This document shows positions 55,835-64,000 of a stretch of DNA of 64,000 nucleotides, in pieces. The DNA comes from Psychromonas marina. Lineage in GTDB: Bacteria > Pseudomonadota > Gammaproteobacteria > Enterobacterales > Psychromonadaceae. The number at the start of each line of letters is the position of its first letter. Position 1 is the first letter of the stretch. The translations under genes were made by a program, and so were the position numbers. Under the pieces are notes generated by a model. That model was given only the letters and a program-made list of their open reading frames with translations. It was not told the DNA's origin and ran no database searches. The DNA is taken from contig NZ_BSPQ01000002.1 of assembly GCF_030161115.1 (NCBI RefSeq), positions 156,318 through 220,317 of the forward strand, read 5' to 3'.

Positions 55835-55852
55835 TTGGCGTGGTAGTTGCTA
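55835..55852 (+). promoter_or_regulatory. sigma-54 promoter of dctPQM
   Basis: TTGGCGTGGTAGTTGCTA: GG (55837-55838) and GC (55849-55850) are exactly 10 nt apart, as needed for the -24/-12 elements. It is 122 nt upstream of the dctP ATG. The NtrC-type activator gene dctD lies downstream of dctM. Confidence 0.82.
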
Positions 55853-55973
55853 TAGGGGCAATAGACCTAGCAATTAGTTATCCATAATCAGCACAGATAA
55901 TAAATGCAATAGGTTTAGTGAACGATCAAACATACGCAACCGATGCGTACTAATACGGATATAGGAGCTCAAC

Positions 55974-56975
55974 ATGTTAAAAAAACTAACCATGATTTCT
56001 TTATGTAGCGCGGCACTGTTTAGCAGTGTAAATGCTTATGCAAATTGTGATGCAGGTGAAATTGTTATCAAATTTAGCCATGTGACCAATACCGATAAAC
56101 ATCCTAAAGGCATTGCTGCTTCACTGTTAGAGCAACGCGTAAATACAGAGATGAACGGTGTAGCGTGTATGGAAGTCTTTCCTAACTCGACACTTTATGA
56201 TGACAACCAAGTGTTAGAAGCATTGTTAAATGGTGATGTTCAGCTAGCCGCTCCCTCTTTATCTAAGTTTGAAAAAATAACTAAAAAATACCGTATTTTT
56301 GATCTGCCATTTTTATTTGCGGACGTAGATGCCGTCGACAGATTCCAAAATTCAGCGTCTGGCGATAAGTTAAAAAATGCAATGAAACGTCGTGGTTTAA
56401 TCGGTTTAGAGTTTTGGCATAACGGCATGAAACAGATGTCTGCTAATAAACCATTAATACTGCCAAGTGATGCAAAAGGGCTTAAGTTCCGCGTACAAGC
56501 GTCGGATGTATTAGTTGCACAATTTGAACAGTTAGGTGCCAATCCGCAAAAAATGTCCTTCAAAGAGGTTTACGGTGGTTTACAAACCAAGGTTATCGAT
56601 GGGCAAGAAAATACTTGGTCGAATACCTACGGTAAAAAATTCTTCGAAGTACAAGATGGGGTAACAGAAACCAACCACGGTATTTTAGATTACTTAGTTG
56701 TGACCTCTGGGGATTGGTGGAATGGCTTACCAAGTGATGTCCGCGATCAGCTAGCAACGATTCTAAAAGAGGTAACAGAAACACGTAATTCAGAATCGAG
56801 TCTGGTTAATGAAACTAACAAGCAAAACATTATTAATGCGGGTGGTGTCGTACGTCAATTAACACCAGAGCAGCGTGAAGAGTGGGTTACTGCACTTAAG
56901 CCTGTTTGGAAAAAGTTTGAAAAAGATATTGGTAGTGATCTGATTGAAGCGGCACAAAAAGCAAACATGAAATAG
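55974..56975 (+). CDS. dctP: TRAP transporter C4-dicarboxylate-binding protein
   Basis: Periplasmic binding protein of 333 aa with a signal peptide (MLKKLTMISLCSAALFSS, cleavage after NAYA about residue 23). DctP family motifs: IKFSHVTNTDKHPKG, IFDLPFLF, WHNGMKQMSANKPL, the ligand arginine in GLKFRVQASD and NPQKMSFKEVYGGLQ. These match true succinate/fumarate/malate-binding DctP. AGGAGC precedes the ATG. A hairpin separates it from dctQ, which would allow more binding protein than membrane subunits. Confidence 0.95.
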   Translation: MLKKLTMISLCSAALFSSVNAYANCDAGEIVIKFSHVTNTDKHPKGIAASLLEQRVNTEMNGVACMEVFPNSTLYDDNQVLEALLNGDVQLAAPSLSKFEKITKKYRIFDLPFLFADVDAVDRFQNSASGDKLKNAMKRRGLIGLEFWHNGMKQMSANKPLILPSDAKGLKFRVQASDVLVAQFEQLGANPQKMSFKEVYGGLQTKVIDGQENTWSNTYGKKFFEVQDGVTETNHGILDYLVVTSGDWWNGLPSDVRDQLATILKEVTETRNSESSLVNETNKQNIINAGGVVRQLTPEQREEWVTALKPVWKKFEKDIGSDLIEAAQKANMK

Positions 56976-56986
56976 CGCTTAGTTTC

Positions 56987-57035
56987 AGTGGTTAGTCGCT
57001 AGTTTCTAGCTAATGACTAATCACTGAGAGCTAAT
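56987..57035. repeat. 7-bp repeat tract (7 heptads) forming an intercistronic hairpin
   Basis: Heptads AGTGGTT, AGTCGCT, AGTTTCT, AGCTAAT, GACTAAT, CACTGAG, AGCTAAT run in one register between dctP and dctQ. The tract also folds: CAGTGGTTAGTC (56986-56997) pairs with GACTAATCACTG (57015-57026), 12 bp with one G-U. Confidence 0.7.
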
Positions 57036-57059
57036 TACTCGAAAAAGGGAGTAAGGGAA

Positions 57060-57686
57060 ATGAAAACTGGAATTTGGACCCGTATTGGGGAAATAACTGA
57101 TTATATGGAAGAGACCCTGATTGCGTTGTTTATGGGCTTGATGACACTGCTTACCTTTGCCAATGTGTTATTTCGTTATGTACTCAACAGTAATATTTTA
57201 TGGGCACTCGAACTGACCGTATTTATGTTTGCGTGGATGGTGTTAGTTGGGGCTTCTTATGGGGTAAAAAAACACTTCCATATTGGTGTTGATGTACTTA
57301 TTAATATCGCACCTGATGGCCTGAAAAAGACCTTTGCATTGATATCAGTTACCTGCTGTTTGGCTTTCTCTATCTCCCTCTTTATTGGCTCTTGGAATTA
57401 TTGGCTACCGTTTATTACCGACAGAGCTTGGTATGAGACGGAAGATATTCCGATGCCAGAAATTTTACAGTTCCTTTCTGATTGGTTTAACGAAGGTGAA
57501 CGCTATGAAAGATTACCGCGATTTATTCCCTATGCAGCCTTACCTATTGGCATGGCGATGATGACATTTCGTTTCCTACAAATTGCATGGCAAGTATTGA
57601 CTAATCAAACGGATCGTATGATTGCTAGTCATGAAGCGGAAGAAAAACTAGAAGAATTACATGAGTCACAGAAGGGGAACAACTAA
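57060..57686 (+). CDS. dctQ: TRAP transporter small membrane subunit
   Basis: A 208-aa DctQ protein with four hydrophobic segments. The family signature LRYVLNS/LWALELTVFMFAWMVLVGASYGVKK (split here) around residues 38-75 and HIGVDVLI are visible. Its stop shares a base with the dctM start (TAATG), so the two are coupled. Longer than many DctQ proteins because of a hydrophilic loop with acidic residues (about 125-160) and a charged tail. Confidence 0.92.
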   Translation: MKTGIWTRIGEITDYMEETLIALFMGLMTLLTFANVLFRYVLNSNILWALELTVFMFAWMVLVGASYGVKKHFHIGVDVLINIAPDGLKKTFALISVTCCLAFSISLFIGSWNYWLPFITDRAWYETEDIPMPEILQFLSDWFNEGERYERLPRFIPYAALPIGMAMMTFRFLQIAWQVLTNQTDRMIASHEAEEKLEELHESQKGNN

Positions 57687-59059
57687 TGGCTATGTTAATG
57701 TTGTTTTTAATGGTAATTGTATTGATGATGATAGGTGTACCGATTGCGGTTTCACTGGGGTTATCAAGCATTGTATTCCTACTTGTGCATTCAGATGCTT
57801 CACTTGCTTCTGTGGCACAAACGTTATTTAACGCCTTTGCTGGGCACTATACGTTATTAGCGATTCCTTTCTTTATTCTTGCCTCTAGCTTTATGGCGAC
57901 GGGTGGGGTGGCGAAACGTATTATCCGTTTTGCGATTGCCTTGGTTGGTTCACTACGCGGTGGTTTAGCGATGGCCTCGGTGGTGGCATGTATGATGTTT
58001 GCCGCGCTGTCTGGTTCATCCCCAGCTACGGTAGTAGCCATTGGTGGTATCGTTATCGCCGGTATGGTTAAGAACGGTTACAGCAAAGATTTTGCTGCGG
58101 GCGTTATCTGTAACGCGGGTACCCTAGGTATTTTGATTCCTCCCTCAATCGTAATGGTTGTTTATGCTGCGGCGACCGATGTATCGGTGGGGCGCATGTT
58201 CCTCGGTGGTGTTATTCCTGGACTGTTAGCGGGTCTGATGTTGATGATCGCTATCTATATTTATGCACGTTATAAAAACATCCCACCGCAACCCTTTGTA
58301 GGCTGGGGTGAAGTATTAAACTCAGCAAAAGATGCAGGTTGGGGTTTATTACTGATCGTTATTATTCTTGGTGGTATCTATGGCGGTATCTTTACGCCAA
58401 CAGAAGCGGCAGCAGTAGCAGCGGTATATGCCTTCTTTATCTCCAACTTTATCTATAAAGATATGGGGCCGCTTTCTGAGAATGAACCGGAAGAGAAGCG
58501 CAATAAAGCGTGGTGGAGAAAAGCCTCACACGTATTCTGTCATGAAGATACACGTCGCACCCTGTATGAAGCGGGTAAACTAACTATCATGCTGATGCTG
58601 ATTGTTGCTAACGCACTGATCCTCAAACATGTATTAACGGAAGAACGTATTCCGCAAATGATCACAGAGTCGATGTTATCAGCTGGGCTTGGACCGATTG
58701 AGTTCTTGATTGTAGTGAATGTACTGCTCTTAATTGGTGGTCAATTCATGGAACCCTCTGGTCTGTTGATCATTGTTGCGCCATTGGTATTCCCAATTGC
58801 CATTGCATTAGGTATCGACCCGATTCACCTCGGTATTATGATGGTGGTAAATATGGAGATCGGCATGATAACGCCACCGGTGGGGTTAAACCTATTTGTC
58901 ACCGCCGGGGTCGCCAAACTGTCGATGATGAAAGTAGTAAAAGCATCATTACCGTTAGTAGGCGTGATGTTCCTGTTCCTGATTATCGTCACCTATGTAC
59001 CATGGGTTTCAACCTGGTTACCAACCATGATGATGGGACCGGAGATAATTACCAAATAG
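57686..59059 (+). CDS. dctM: TRAP transporter large membrane subunit
   Basis: A 457-aa polytopic permease that moves C4-dicarboxylates with sodium. DctM signatures: AIPFFILASSFMATGGVAKRI, SGSSPATVVAIGGIV, TLGILIPPSIVMVVYA and MITPPVGLNLFV. About 30 residues longer than usual (about 427) owing to a charged cytoplasmic loop (KDMGPLSENEPEEKRNK, about residues 255-290). Ends the dctPQM operon. Confidence 0.95.
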   Translation: MAMLMLFLMVIVLMMIGVPIAVSLGLSSIVFLLVHSDASLASVAQTLFNAFAGHYTLLAIPFFILASSFMATGGVAKRIIRFAIALVGSLRGGLAMASVVACMMFAALSGSSPATVVAIGGIVIAGMVKNGYSKDFAAGVICNAGTLGILIPPSIVMVVYAAATDVSVGRMFLGGVIPGLLAGLMLMIAIYIYARYKNIPPQPFVGWGEVLNSAKDAGWGLLLIVIILGGIYGGIFTPTEAAAVAAVYAFFISNFIYKDMGPLSENEPEEKRNKAWWRKASHVFCHEDTRRTLYEAGKLTIMLMLIVANALILKHVLTEERIPQMITESMLSAGLGPIEFLIVVNVLLLIGGQFMEPSGLLIIVAPLVFPIAIALGIDPIHLGIMMVVNMEIGMITPPVGLNLFVTAGVAKLSMMKVVKASLPLVGVMFLFLIIVTYVPWVSTWLPTMMMGPEIITK

Positions 59060-59067
59060 ATAAAAGT

Positions 59068-59130
59068 AGCTTTCAGCTTTCAGCCATTAGCTGATAGCTG
59101 ATAGCTGACAGCTAAAAACTGACAGCTATT
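59068..59130. repeat. 7-bp repeat tract (9 heptads)
   Basis: Nine consecutive heptads with consensus AGCTNAN: AGCTTTC twice, AGCCATT, AGCTGAT twice, AGCTGAC, AGCTAAA, AACTGAC, AGCTATT. It fills the gap between the convergent dctM and dctD genes and ends 2 nt before the dctD stop. It replaces any classical terminator. Confidence 0.85.
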
Positions 59131-59132
59131 AT

Positions 59133-60464
59133 TCATTCCCCCTTAAAGTTTTGTTTCTCCAAACCATGCTTTTGCATTTTATCGTAAAGGGTTTTACGCG
59201 GTAAATTGAGCGCTGACATGGTATTTTTAATACTGCCACTGGTCATGCTTAAGGCTTGCTCTATCAAGGTTTTTTCAAAGGCTTCGACCTGCTCCGCTAA
59301 ACTTAACCCAGCACTGACATCATTATTTGATTCGTTCAAATCCGATAACGACCCTAATAAAATAAAACGTTCTGCGGCATTTCTCAGCTCACGCACATTA
59401 CCCGGCCAATCATGGCTTAGCAGTGCTTGTAATGCATTGGCGGGCAGGGCAGGAGCGGCTTTTCCGTAACGTGCTGCTGCGACTAATAAGAAGTGATGGA
59501 ACAGTCTAGGAATATCATCTTTACGCTGTCGCAATGGCGGCAAATCGAGCGTGACCATATTAAGACGGTAGTAGAGATCTTGTCTGAAATCGGGTGCCTC
59601 TTTGAGATCTATTTTGGTCGCCGCGATAATACGAATATCTAAATCTATTGCTTTGTTAGAGCCGATCCGTTCAACACTGCGCTCTTGTAATACACGTAAT
59701 AAGCGTACCTGTGCTTGCATCGGCATTGACTCTATTTCGTCAAGGAAAAGGGTACCGCCCTGTGCATATTCAAACTTACCAATACGGCGAGAGTCAGCAC
59801 CGGTAAAAGCACCTTTTTCATGACCATACAGCTCACTCTCAATCAGGTTTTCAGGGACTGCGCCACAGTTTACCGCGACAAAATTGTTGGCACTACGTTG
59901 GCTTTGTTCATGTAATGAACGTGCCACTAACTCTTTGCCGGTGCCCGTTTCACCATATAACAGAATATCGGCGTGGCTATCGGCAACACGGTAGATCATC
60001 TGTTTTAATTGCTCAATACTAGGCGTATTACCAATAATGCGTGGGCCGAGTGTTTCTTTGCTTTGTAACGCTTTTTTAAGCTCTCGGTTCTCTAAAGTTA
60101 ATTGACGTTTTTCAATTGCTTTGCGTGCTATTTCGATCAACCTATCCGAGGAAAAAGGTTTCTCGATAAAATCATAAGCGCCATTTCTAATCGCTTGTAC
60201 CGCCATCGAAATATCACCATGCCCAGTAATAAGAATAATCGGTAGGTCACTGTCTCGCTGTTGCAAGGTGGTTAATAGCTGCTCGCCAGATATGCCGGGC
60301 AGACGAATATCACAAATGACCACTAGGGGCAGCTCTTGCTTCATCGCTAACAGTGCCGATTCTGCATCCGCAAAAAACAGTGTTTCAATATCCGCTAATG
60401 CAAAGGTTTGCTGATTAGCCAAACGCATATCAACTTCATCGTCAATAAAAAATACTGCGCTCAT
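59133..60464 (-). CDS. dctD: sigma-54-dependent response regulator of dctPQM
   Basis: NtrC-family activator of 443 aa: receiver domain with phosphoacceptor D52 in VICDIRLPG, AAA+ domain (Walker A GETGTGKELVARSLH, GAFTGADSRRIGKFE as the sigma-54 contact, Walker B GTLFLDEIESM) and a C-terminal Fis-type helix-turn-helix (MSALNLPRKTLYDKMQKHGL). Overlaps dctB by 4 nt. It should activate the sigma-54 promoter at 55835-55852. Confidence 0.94.
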   Translation of the reverse strand: MSAVFFIDDEVDMRLANQQTFALADIETLFFADAESALLAMKQELPLVVICDIRLPGISGEQLLTTLQQRDSDLPIILITGHGDISMAVQAIRNGAYDFIEKPFSSDRLIEIARKAIEKRQLTLENRELKKALQSKETLGPRIIGNTPSIEQLKQMIYRVADSHADILLYGETGTGKELVARSLHEQSQRSANNFVAVNCGAVPENLIESELYGHEKGAFTGADSRRIGKFEYAQGGTLFLDEIESMPMQAQVRLLRVLQERSVERIGSNKAIDLDIRIIAATKIDLKEAPDFRQDLYYRLNMVTLDLPPLRQRKDDIPRLFHHFLLVAAARYGKAAPALPANALQALLSHDWPGNVRELRNAAERFILLGSLSDLNESNNDVSAGLSLAEQVEAFEKTLIEQALSMTSGSIKNTMSALNLPRKTLYDKMQKHGLEKQNFKGE

Positions 60465-62263
60465 AGGGTTTCCTTGTTGGTGTTTTTCTGTTTTGCAATG
60501 GGTAACGAAATACTAAATACCGCGCCCTGTGAGTGGCGGTTGCGTGCGGATAATTTACCCTGCATGTTGGTGATAATTTGCTGTGAAATAGATAAACCTA
60601 ATCCTAATCCCGTTTCTTTGGTGGTAAAAAAGGGTTCAAAAAGATGGGGTAAATCTGTTTTATTAATCCCCGTCCCTCTATCAAGCACCTTGATGATGGC
60701 AATATTAGCTTCGATAGTCAGTGTTATTTCAACTTGTTTATGCTCGCTCTTTTGCATCGCTTGCATCGCGTTTGAAAGCAGATTAACGATAATTTGCTCC
60801 AACTGAATAGGCTCAGCTTTTACCTCTATCGGCTGCTCCGGAAGTTGCATTGTTAAGGTGGTTTGACTGGCTTTAAATTGTGGTTTTAACAGTTCATGCG
60901 CCGCTAAGATCACTGGCTGCAAGCTGATAATATGTAATTGACCATCGGATTTACGTGCAAATGATTTAAGCTGAGCACTGATTTTTGCCATTCGTTCGGT
61001 GAGAAAAATAATACGTGATAGATTGCTTTCAACCATCTCTAAATTATCACGTTGTAAAAATGTGACTGCATTTTCTGCATAGCTACGTATCGCCGCTAGC
61101 GGGTTATTCAATTCGTGACTGATGCTGGTGGACAGTTGTCCTAATAAAGCTAATTTGGCGGATTGAATAAGCTCCTTTTGTGTCGAACGTAAAGCGCGTT
61201 CCGCTTTATGGCGTTCCTCTATTTCAGCTTGCAGCGCTGATGTGCGTTGCATTACGGTAAATTCTAACTGTTGTTTGGCTTTCACCTCCGCTAATACTTG
61301 TTCCTCTTGCCTTGTTTGTTTCTGTTTGATTAGCGTAGTGATTAAATACAACAGCATATAGAGTAAAGAGATAAACATGATCAGCATGGATATATTGAAT
61401 AATATCGGCGTAATAGGCGCTAATACTCGAATATTCCACCCCTCACGGCTGGTATCGTTGATCAGCGATAGATAATGTTTGTTTTGTACACTTAATAGTG
61501 TTGAATTTTCACTAAAATCTCCCTTCGTAGAAAGCGAGTTGATCGCACTGTCAAGGTAACGACGGCTTTTTAACAGCTCTTCTTTTATGTTATCTGAAAG
61601 GGGCGATAAACTATTAAAAAGCCATTTTTTTTCCGAGGAGATAAACACCACATCGTTGCTATCGGTGACTAAAAATAGCTGCTCTTTACCCAGCCAATCT
61701 TTTTCTATCGATGACATATCCATTTTTACGACAATCACTCCGATCACTTCCGCTGCATAGATAACCGGATAAGAAAAGTAATAACCACGCTTACCGGAAG
61801 TCGAACCAAGCGCAAAATAACGCCCCCTTAATCCCTGTTTTGCATCTTGAAAATAAGGGCGAAACGCAAAGTTATTACCGATAAAAGTGGTCGCTGTCAG
61901 CCAATTACTCGCTGCAATCGTCGTCCCTGTGGCATCCAACAAGTAGGTGTCCGATGAACCAATAATATTATTGACTGAGGCAAGGTGGCGATTGGTTAAT
62001 TCTAGTTGAGCACTGTTGTCAGCCAGTTGTAATGCTTTAATGACAATCTCTTGATGAGATAGTAGTTGTGGGATATAGGCATAATGGCCAAGTTGACTTT
62101 CGAGGTGGCGGCTAAAACGGTCTAGCTGCTGCTGATTTTGGGTTTGCAATTGCTGATAGCTAAATTGCCATAACCAATGCACGCTGGCGACTAAGGTTAA
62201 GCAATATAAAAACAGCCAAATCAGGGTGATGCGTCGGCCTTGGCTGAATGTTTTTAATGGCAC
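60461..62263 (-). CDS. dctB: C4-dicarboxylate sensor histidine kinase
   Basis: A 600-aa DctB-type kinase: N-terminal membrane segment (about 12-30), a long periplasmic sensor domain of double PAS/Cache type (about 35-285), a second membrane segment (about 290-312), coiled coil, then the HisKA box with phosphorylated His in STSISHELNNPLAAIRSYAENA and ATPase motifs NLLSNAMQAM, DRGTGI and TGLGLGLSISQQI. Start is GTG 62263 with GGAGT 8 nt upstream. It is likely translated together with dctD. Confidence 0.93.
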   Translation of the reverse strand: MPLKTFSQGRRITLIWLFLYCLTLVASVHWLWQFSYQQLQTQNQQQLDRFSRHLESQLGHYAYIPQLLSHQEIVIKALQLADNSAQLELTNRHLASVNNIIGSSDTYLLDATGTTIAASNWLTATTFIGNNFAFRPYFQDAKQGLRGRYFALGSTSGKRGYYFSYPVIYAAEVIGVIVVKMDMSSIEKDWLGKEQLFLVTDSNDVVFISSEKKWLFNSLSPLSDNIKEELLKSRRYLDSAINSLSTKGDFSENSTLLSVQNKHYLSLINDTSREGWNIRVLAPITPILFNISMLIMFISLLYMLLYLITTLIKQKQTRQEEQVLAEVKAKQQLEFTVMQRTSALQAEIEERHKAERALRSTQKELIQSAKLALLGQLSTSISHELNNPLAAIRSYAENAVTFLQRDNLEMVESNLSRIIFLTERMAKISAQLKSFARKSDGQLHIISLQPVILAAHELLKPQFKASQTTLTMQLPEQPIEVKAEPIQLEQIIVNLLSNAMQAMQKSEHKQVEITLTIEANIAIIKVLDRGTGINKTDLPHLFEPFFTTKETGLGLGLSISQQIITNMQGKLSARNRHSQGAVFSISLPIAKQKNTNKETL

Positions 62264-62396
62264 TATTTATACTCCTATCGTTTGATATTTAAGTATTGGA
62301 TAAATAATGCTTTTTACTATGTTGAGTTGCACTGCATGCTAGGTTGATCACAGCTTTATTAAAGGAAATTGATTTATCACGATTGGGGAGTGATGG

Positions 62397-62432
62397 ATCC
62401 ATTCTTAAGGTAATGAAACCTCAAGAATGGAT
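62397..62432. other. hairpin downstream of prpE
   Basis: ATCCATTCTTAAGGT / ACCTCAAGAATGGAT, a 15-position stem with one A-C mismatch and a 6-nt loop. It lies 21 nt after the prpE stop. No T-run follows on either strand, so it could be a 3'-end stabiliser or Rho-linked structure rather than an intrinsic terminator. Confidence 0.5.
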
Positions 62433-62453
62433 TTAGTAAAAAATGACTAACTG

Positions 62454-64000
62454 TTAGAGGGGATTAAACGCATTCTCTATTTCGGTTAAGCTAGTTGGAT
62501 CATCAATGGTCGATGGAATGACATATTGATCGCCATCGGCAACCTGTTTGATGGTGCGACGTAATACTTTGCCCGAGCGCGTTTTAGGTAAACGATTTAC
62601 AATCATCACGTTTCTAAAACTGGCCACTGCGCCTATCTCATCTCGTACTTTTTGCAGTAACTCTTTTTCGATATTGCCATCAACACTGTAGTGACCATCT
62701 TTGAGTACCACAAAGCCAAAGGGAATCTGACCTTTCAGATCATCATGAGCTCCAATCACCGCACACTCAGCAACATCGTTATGACCGCCTAATATCTCCT
62801 CCATTTCACCCGTTGATAAACGGTGACCGGCGACATTAATTACATCATCGATACGTCCCATTACAAATAGGTAACCATCTTCATCGATATAACCGCCATC
62901 ACCGGAAACATAATAACCGGGGAACTGGGTTAAATAACCACTCTGGAAGCGATCGTGGTTACGCCATACCGTCGCTAAACAACCCGGTGGAAGCGGGCGT
63001 TTAATTACAATAAAGCCCTGTTTGTTCGCTTCTACTGGTTCGCCGATTTCATCTAAAATTTGCACGTCGAAACCCGGTGTAGGTTTCGCTGAAGAGCCCG
63101 GTTTTTGTGGAAACTGCTGCAAGCCTAGTGGGTTGCCAGAAATCGCCCAACCCGTTTCGGTTTGCCACCAGTGATCTACCACAGGTCGTTGTGTTTTCTC
63201 TTCAACCCATGCCAATGTCGGCGGGTCTAAGCGTTCACCCGCCATGAAAATAGTGCGCAATTCAGGCATCGGGTATTGTTTGATTAACTCACCTTCAGGA
63301 TCCTCTTTTTTTATCGCCCTAAACGCAGTGGGTGCTGAAAATAGAATATTCACTCCATACTCTTGGCAGACGCGCCAGAAAGCCGCGGGATCGGGTGTTC
63401 GTACTGGTTTACCTTCATATAATACCGTGGTGCAGCCATGAATAAGTGGCGCATAAACGATGTATGAATGGCCAACAACCCAACCCACATCTGATGCCGC
63501 CCAGTACACTTCGCCCGGTTTTGCATCGTAGATGGTCGACATGCTGTATTTCATCGCCACCGCATGGCCGCCATTTTCACGTACCACGCCTTTGGGTTTA
63601 CCCGTGGTGCCTGAAGTATATAATACATACAGCGGATCAGTTGCTTTAACGGGCACACAGTCATGGGGTTTAGAAAGCGCTAATTGTGCCGACCAATCGA
63701 CATCACGATCATCAACTAATGGGCTCGCATTAAGCTCAGCAGGGCACTGCGAACGTTGATAAACGATCACTTTTTCAGGTTTCCAGCGACTATCCATAAT
63801 CGCTTGATTGACCATCGGCATATAAGGGATTATTTTTTGTACTTCGACACCACAAGAAGCCGCCATGATCACCTTTGGTTCAGCATCTTCAATGCGAATA
63901 GCTAATTCATTTGCGGCAAAGCCACCAAATACCACCGAGTGAACCGCCCCTAATCGTGCACAGGCAAGCATCGCGATTGCCGCTTCAGGGATCATCGGCA
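62454..64000 (-). CDS. prpE: propionyl-CoA synthetase (3' part; 5' end outside window)
   Basis: Acyl-CoA synthetase of the AMP-forming family, at least 515 residues visible and open to the window edge, so about 110 N-terminal residues are missing compared with a full-length PrpE (about 630 aa). Motifs: ATP-binding YTSGTTGKPKGVVR, WWQTETGWAIS, GDGGYIDEDGYLFVMGR and the acylated Lys near PKTRSGKVLRR. The VVRENGGHAV sequence and NVAGHRLSTGEMEE are typical of PrpE rather than acetyl-CoA synthetase. It would activate propionate for the methylcitrate cycle. Confidence 0.9.
   Translation of the reverse strand, partial: PMIPEAAIAMLACARLGAVHSVVFGGFAANELAIRIEDAEPKVIMAASCGVEVQKIIPYMPMVNQAIMDSRWKPEKVIVYQRSQCPAELNASPLVDDRDVDWSAQLALSKPHDCVPVKATDPLYVLYTSGTTGKPKGVVRENGGHAVAMKYSMSTIYDAKPGEVYWAASDVGWVVGHSYIVYAPLIHGCTTVLYEGKPVRTPDPAAFWRVCQEYGVNILFSAPTAFRAIKKEDPEGELIKQYPMPELRTIFMAGERLDPPTLAWVEEKTQRPVVDHWWQTETGWAISGNPLGLQQFPQKPGSSAKPTPGFDVQILDEIGEPVEANKQGFIVIKRPLPPGCLATVWRNHDRFQSGYLTQFPGYYVSGDGGYIDEDGYLFVMGRIDDVINVAGHRLSTGEMEEILGGHNDVAECAVIGAHDDLKGQIPFGFVVLKDGHYSVDGNIEKELLQKVRDEIGAVASFRNVMIVNRLPKTRSGKVLRRTIKQVADGDQYVIPSTIDDPTSLTEIENAFNPL

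Larger units (their letters stand above)
55323..55973. other. 651-bp regulatory gap between gbuA and dctP
   Basis: No coding region is seen. It holds the gbuA promoter side with the palindrome at 55433-55449, two inverted repeats (ACCATT-ATTCA-AATGGT at 55689-55705; TGACTCATT/AATGAGTCA at 55712-55740), a C7 run (55744-55750) and the dctP sigma-54 promoter (55835-55852). The two inverted repeats lie 95-150 nt upstream of the sigma-54 promoter, a normal distance for enhancer sites of a DctD-type activator. Confidence 0.6.

Noticed and set aside
62397-62432. Intrinsic terminator of prpE
   Set aside because: The stem is good but neither strand has a T-run after it, so I listed it only as a hairpin.

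Overview
The window is a 64 kb stretch of a low-GC (roughly 40 percent) chromosome from a marine, probably cold-adapted gammaproteobacterium. Gene content and protein style (sucrose PTS, AcuI, Cti, TRAP dicarboxylate transport, a histidine-rich metal ABC permease, dispersed ATACCAATGGAATT-type palindromes) suggest the Psychromonas/Vibrio/Shewanella neighbourhood. The genus is inference only. I saw no prophage, transposase, CRISPR array or rRNA.

Layout. 1-1541: a minus-strand tRNA array (Met-CAU, Leu-UAG, Gln-UUG) built by tandem duplication, with a strong stringent-type promoter at 1600-1628 and one decayed tRNA-Gln relic. 1805-7936: sbcD-sbcC (SbcCD nuclease), a DeoR-type regulator and a small TetR-like regulator. 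7992-13411: a complete sucrose regulon (fructokinase, EIIBC, LacI-type regulator, sucrose-6-phosphate hydrolase) with three matching LacI-family operators and a CRP-like site. 13615-15376: gloA and nemA, electrophile detoxification. 15688-25553: a guanidine-I riboswitch, a NitT/TauT-type ABC importer, two DUF1989 proteins, a biotin-dependent guanidine/urea carboxylase and an allophanate hydrolase. Together these form a guanidine uptake and degradation operon. 25597-28774: LysR regulator, adhC/frmA and S-formylglutathione hydrolase (formaldehyde detoxification).

28758-36501 looks like a metal-homeostasis island. It has an ArsP/SO_0444-like permease with a DUF3299 protein, a divergent ArsR-family regulator, the periplasmic cis/trans fatty acid isomerase Cti, a second DUF3299 protein, and an FtsX-type ABC transporter whose permease carries a loop of about 110 residues with about 40 histidines. 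A near-perfect Zur-like palindrome lies upstream of that ABC operon. 36661-45521 holds an M50 protease, udk, a short inverted-repeat element, a cardiolipin-synthase-like lipoprotein, an EAL-CBS phosphodiesterase, acuI with its TetR regulator (paired operators), and a small P-loop kinase.

45614-55322 is a minus-strand catabolic cluster: FAD amine oxidase-like enzyme, LuxR-type regulator, amino acid permease, aldehyde dehydrogenase, gabT, gabD and gbuA. It would convert guanidinobutyrate through GABA and succinic semialdehyde to succinate. Three CCCCC...GGGG palindromes sit in front of its transcription units. 55974-62263: dctPQM TRAP transporter with a sigma-54 promoter and the dctBD two-component system. 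The window ends inside prpE (propionyl-CoA synthetase).

How parts connect: two guanidino-nitrogen pathways lie 20 kb apart. The gbu/gab cluster ends in succinate and abuts a C4-dicarboxylate importer. AcuI and PrpE both act on C3-CoA metabolism.
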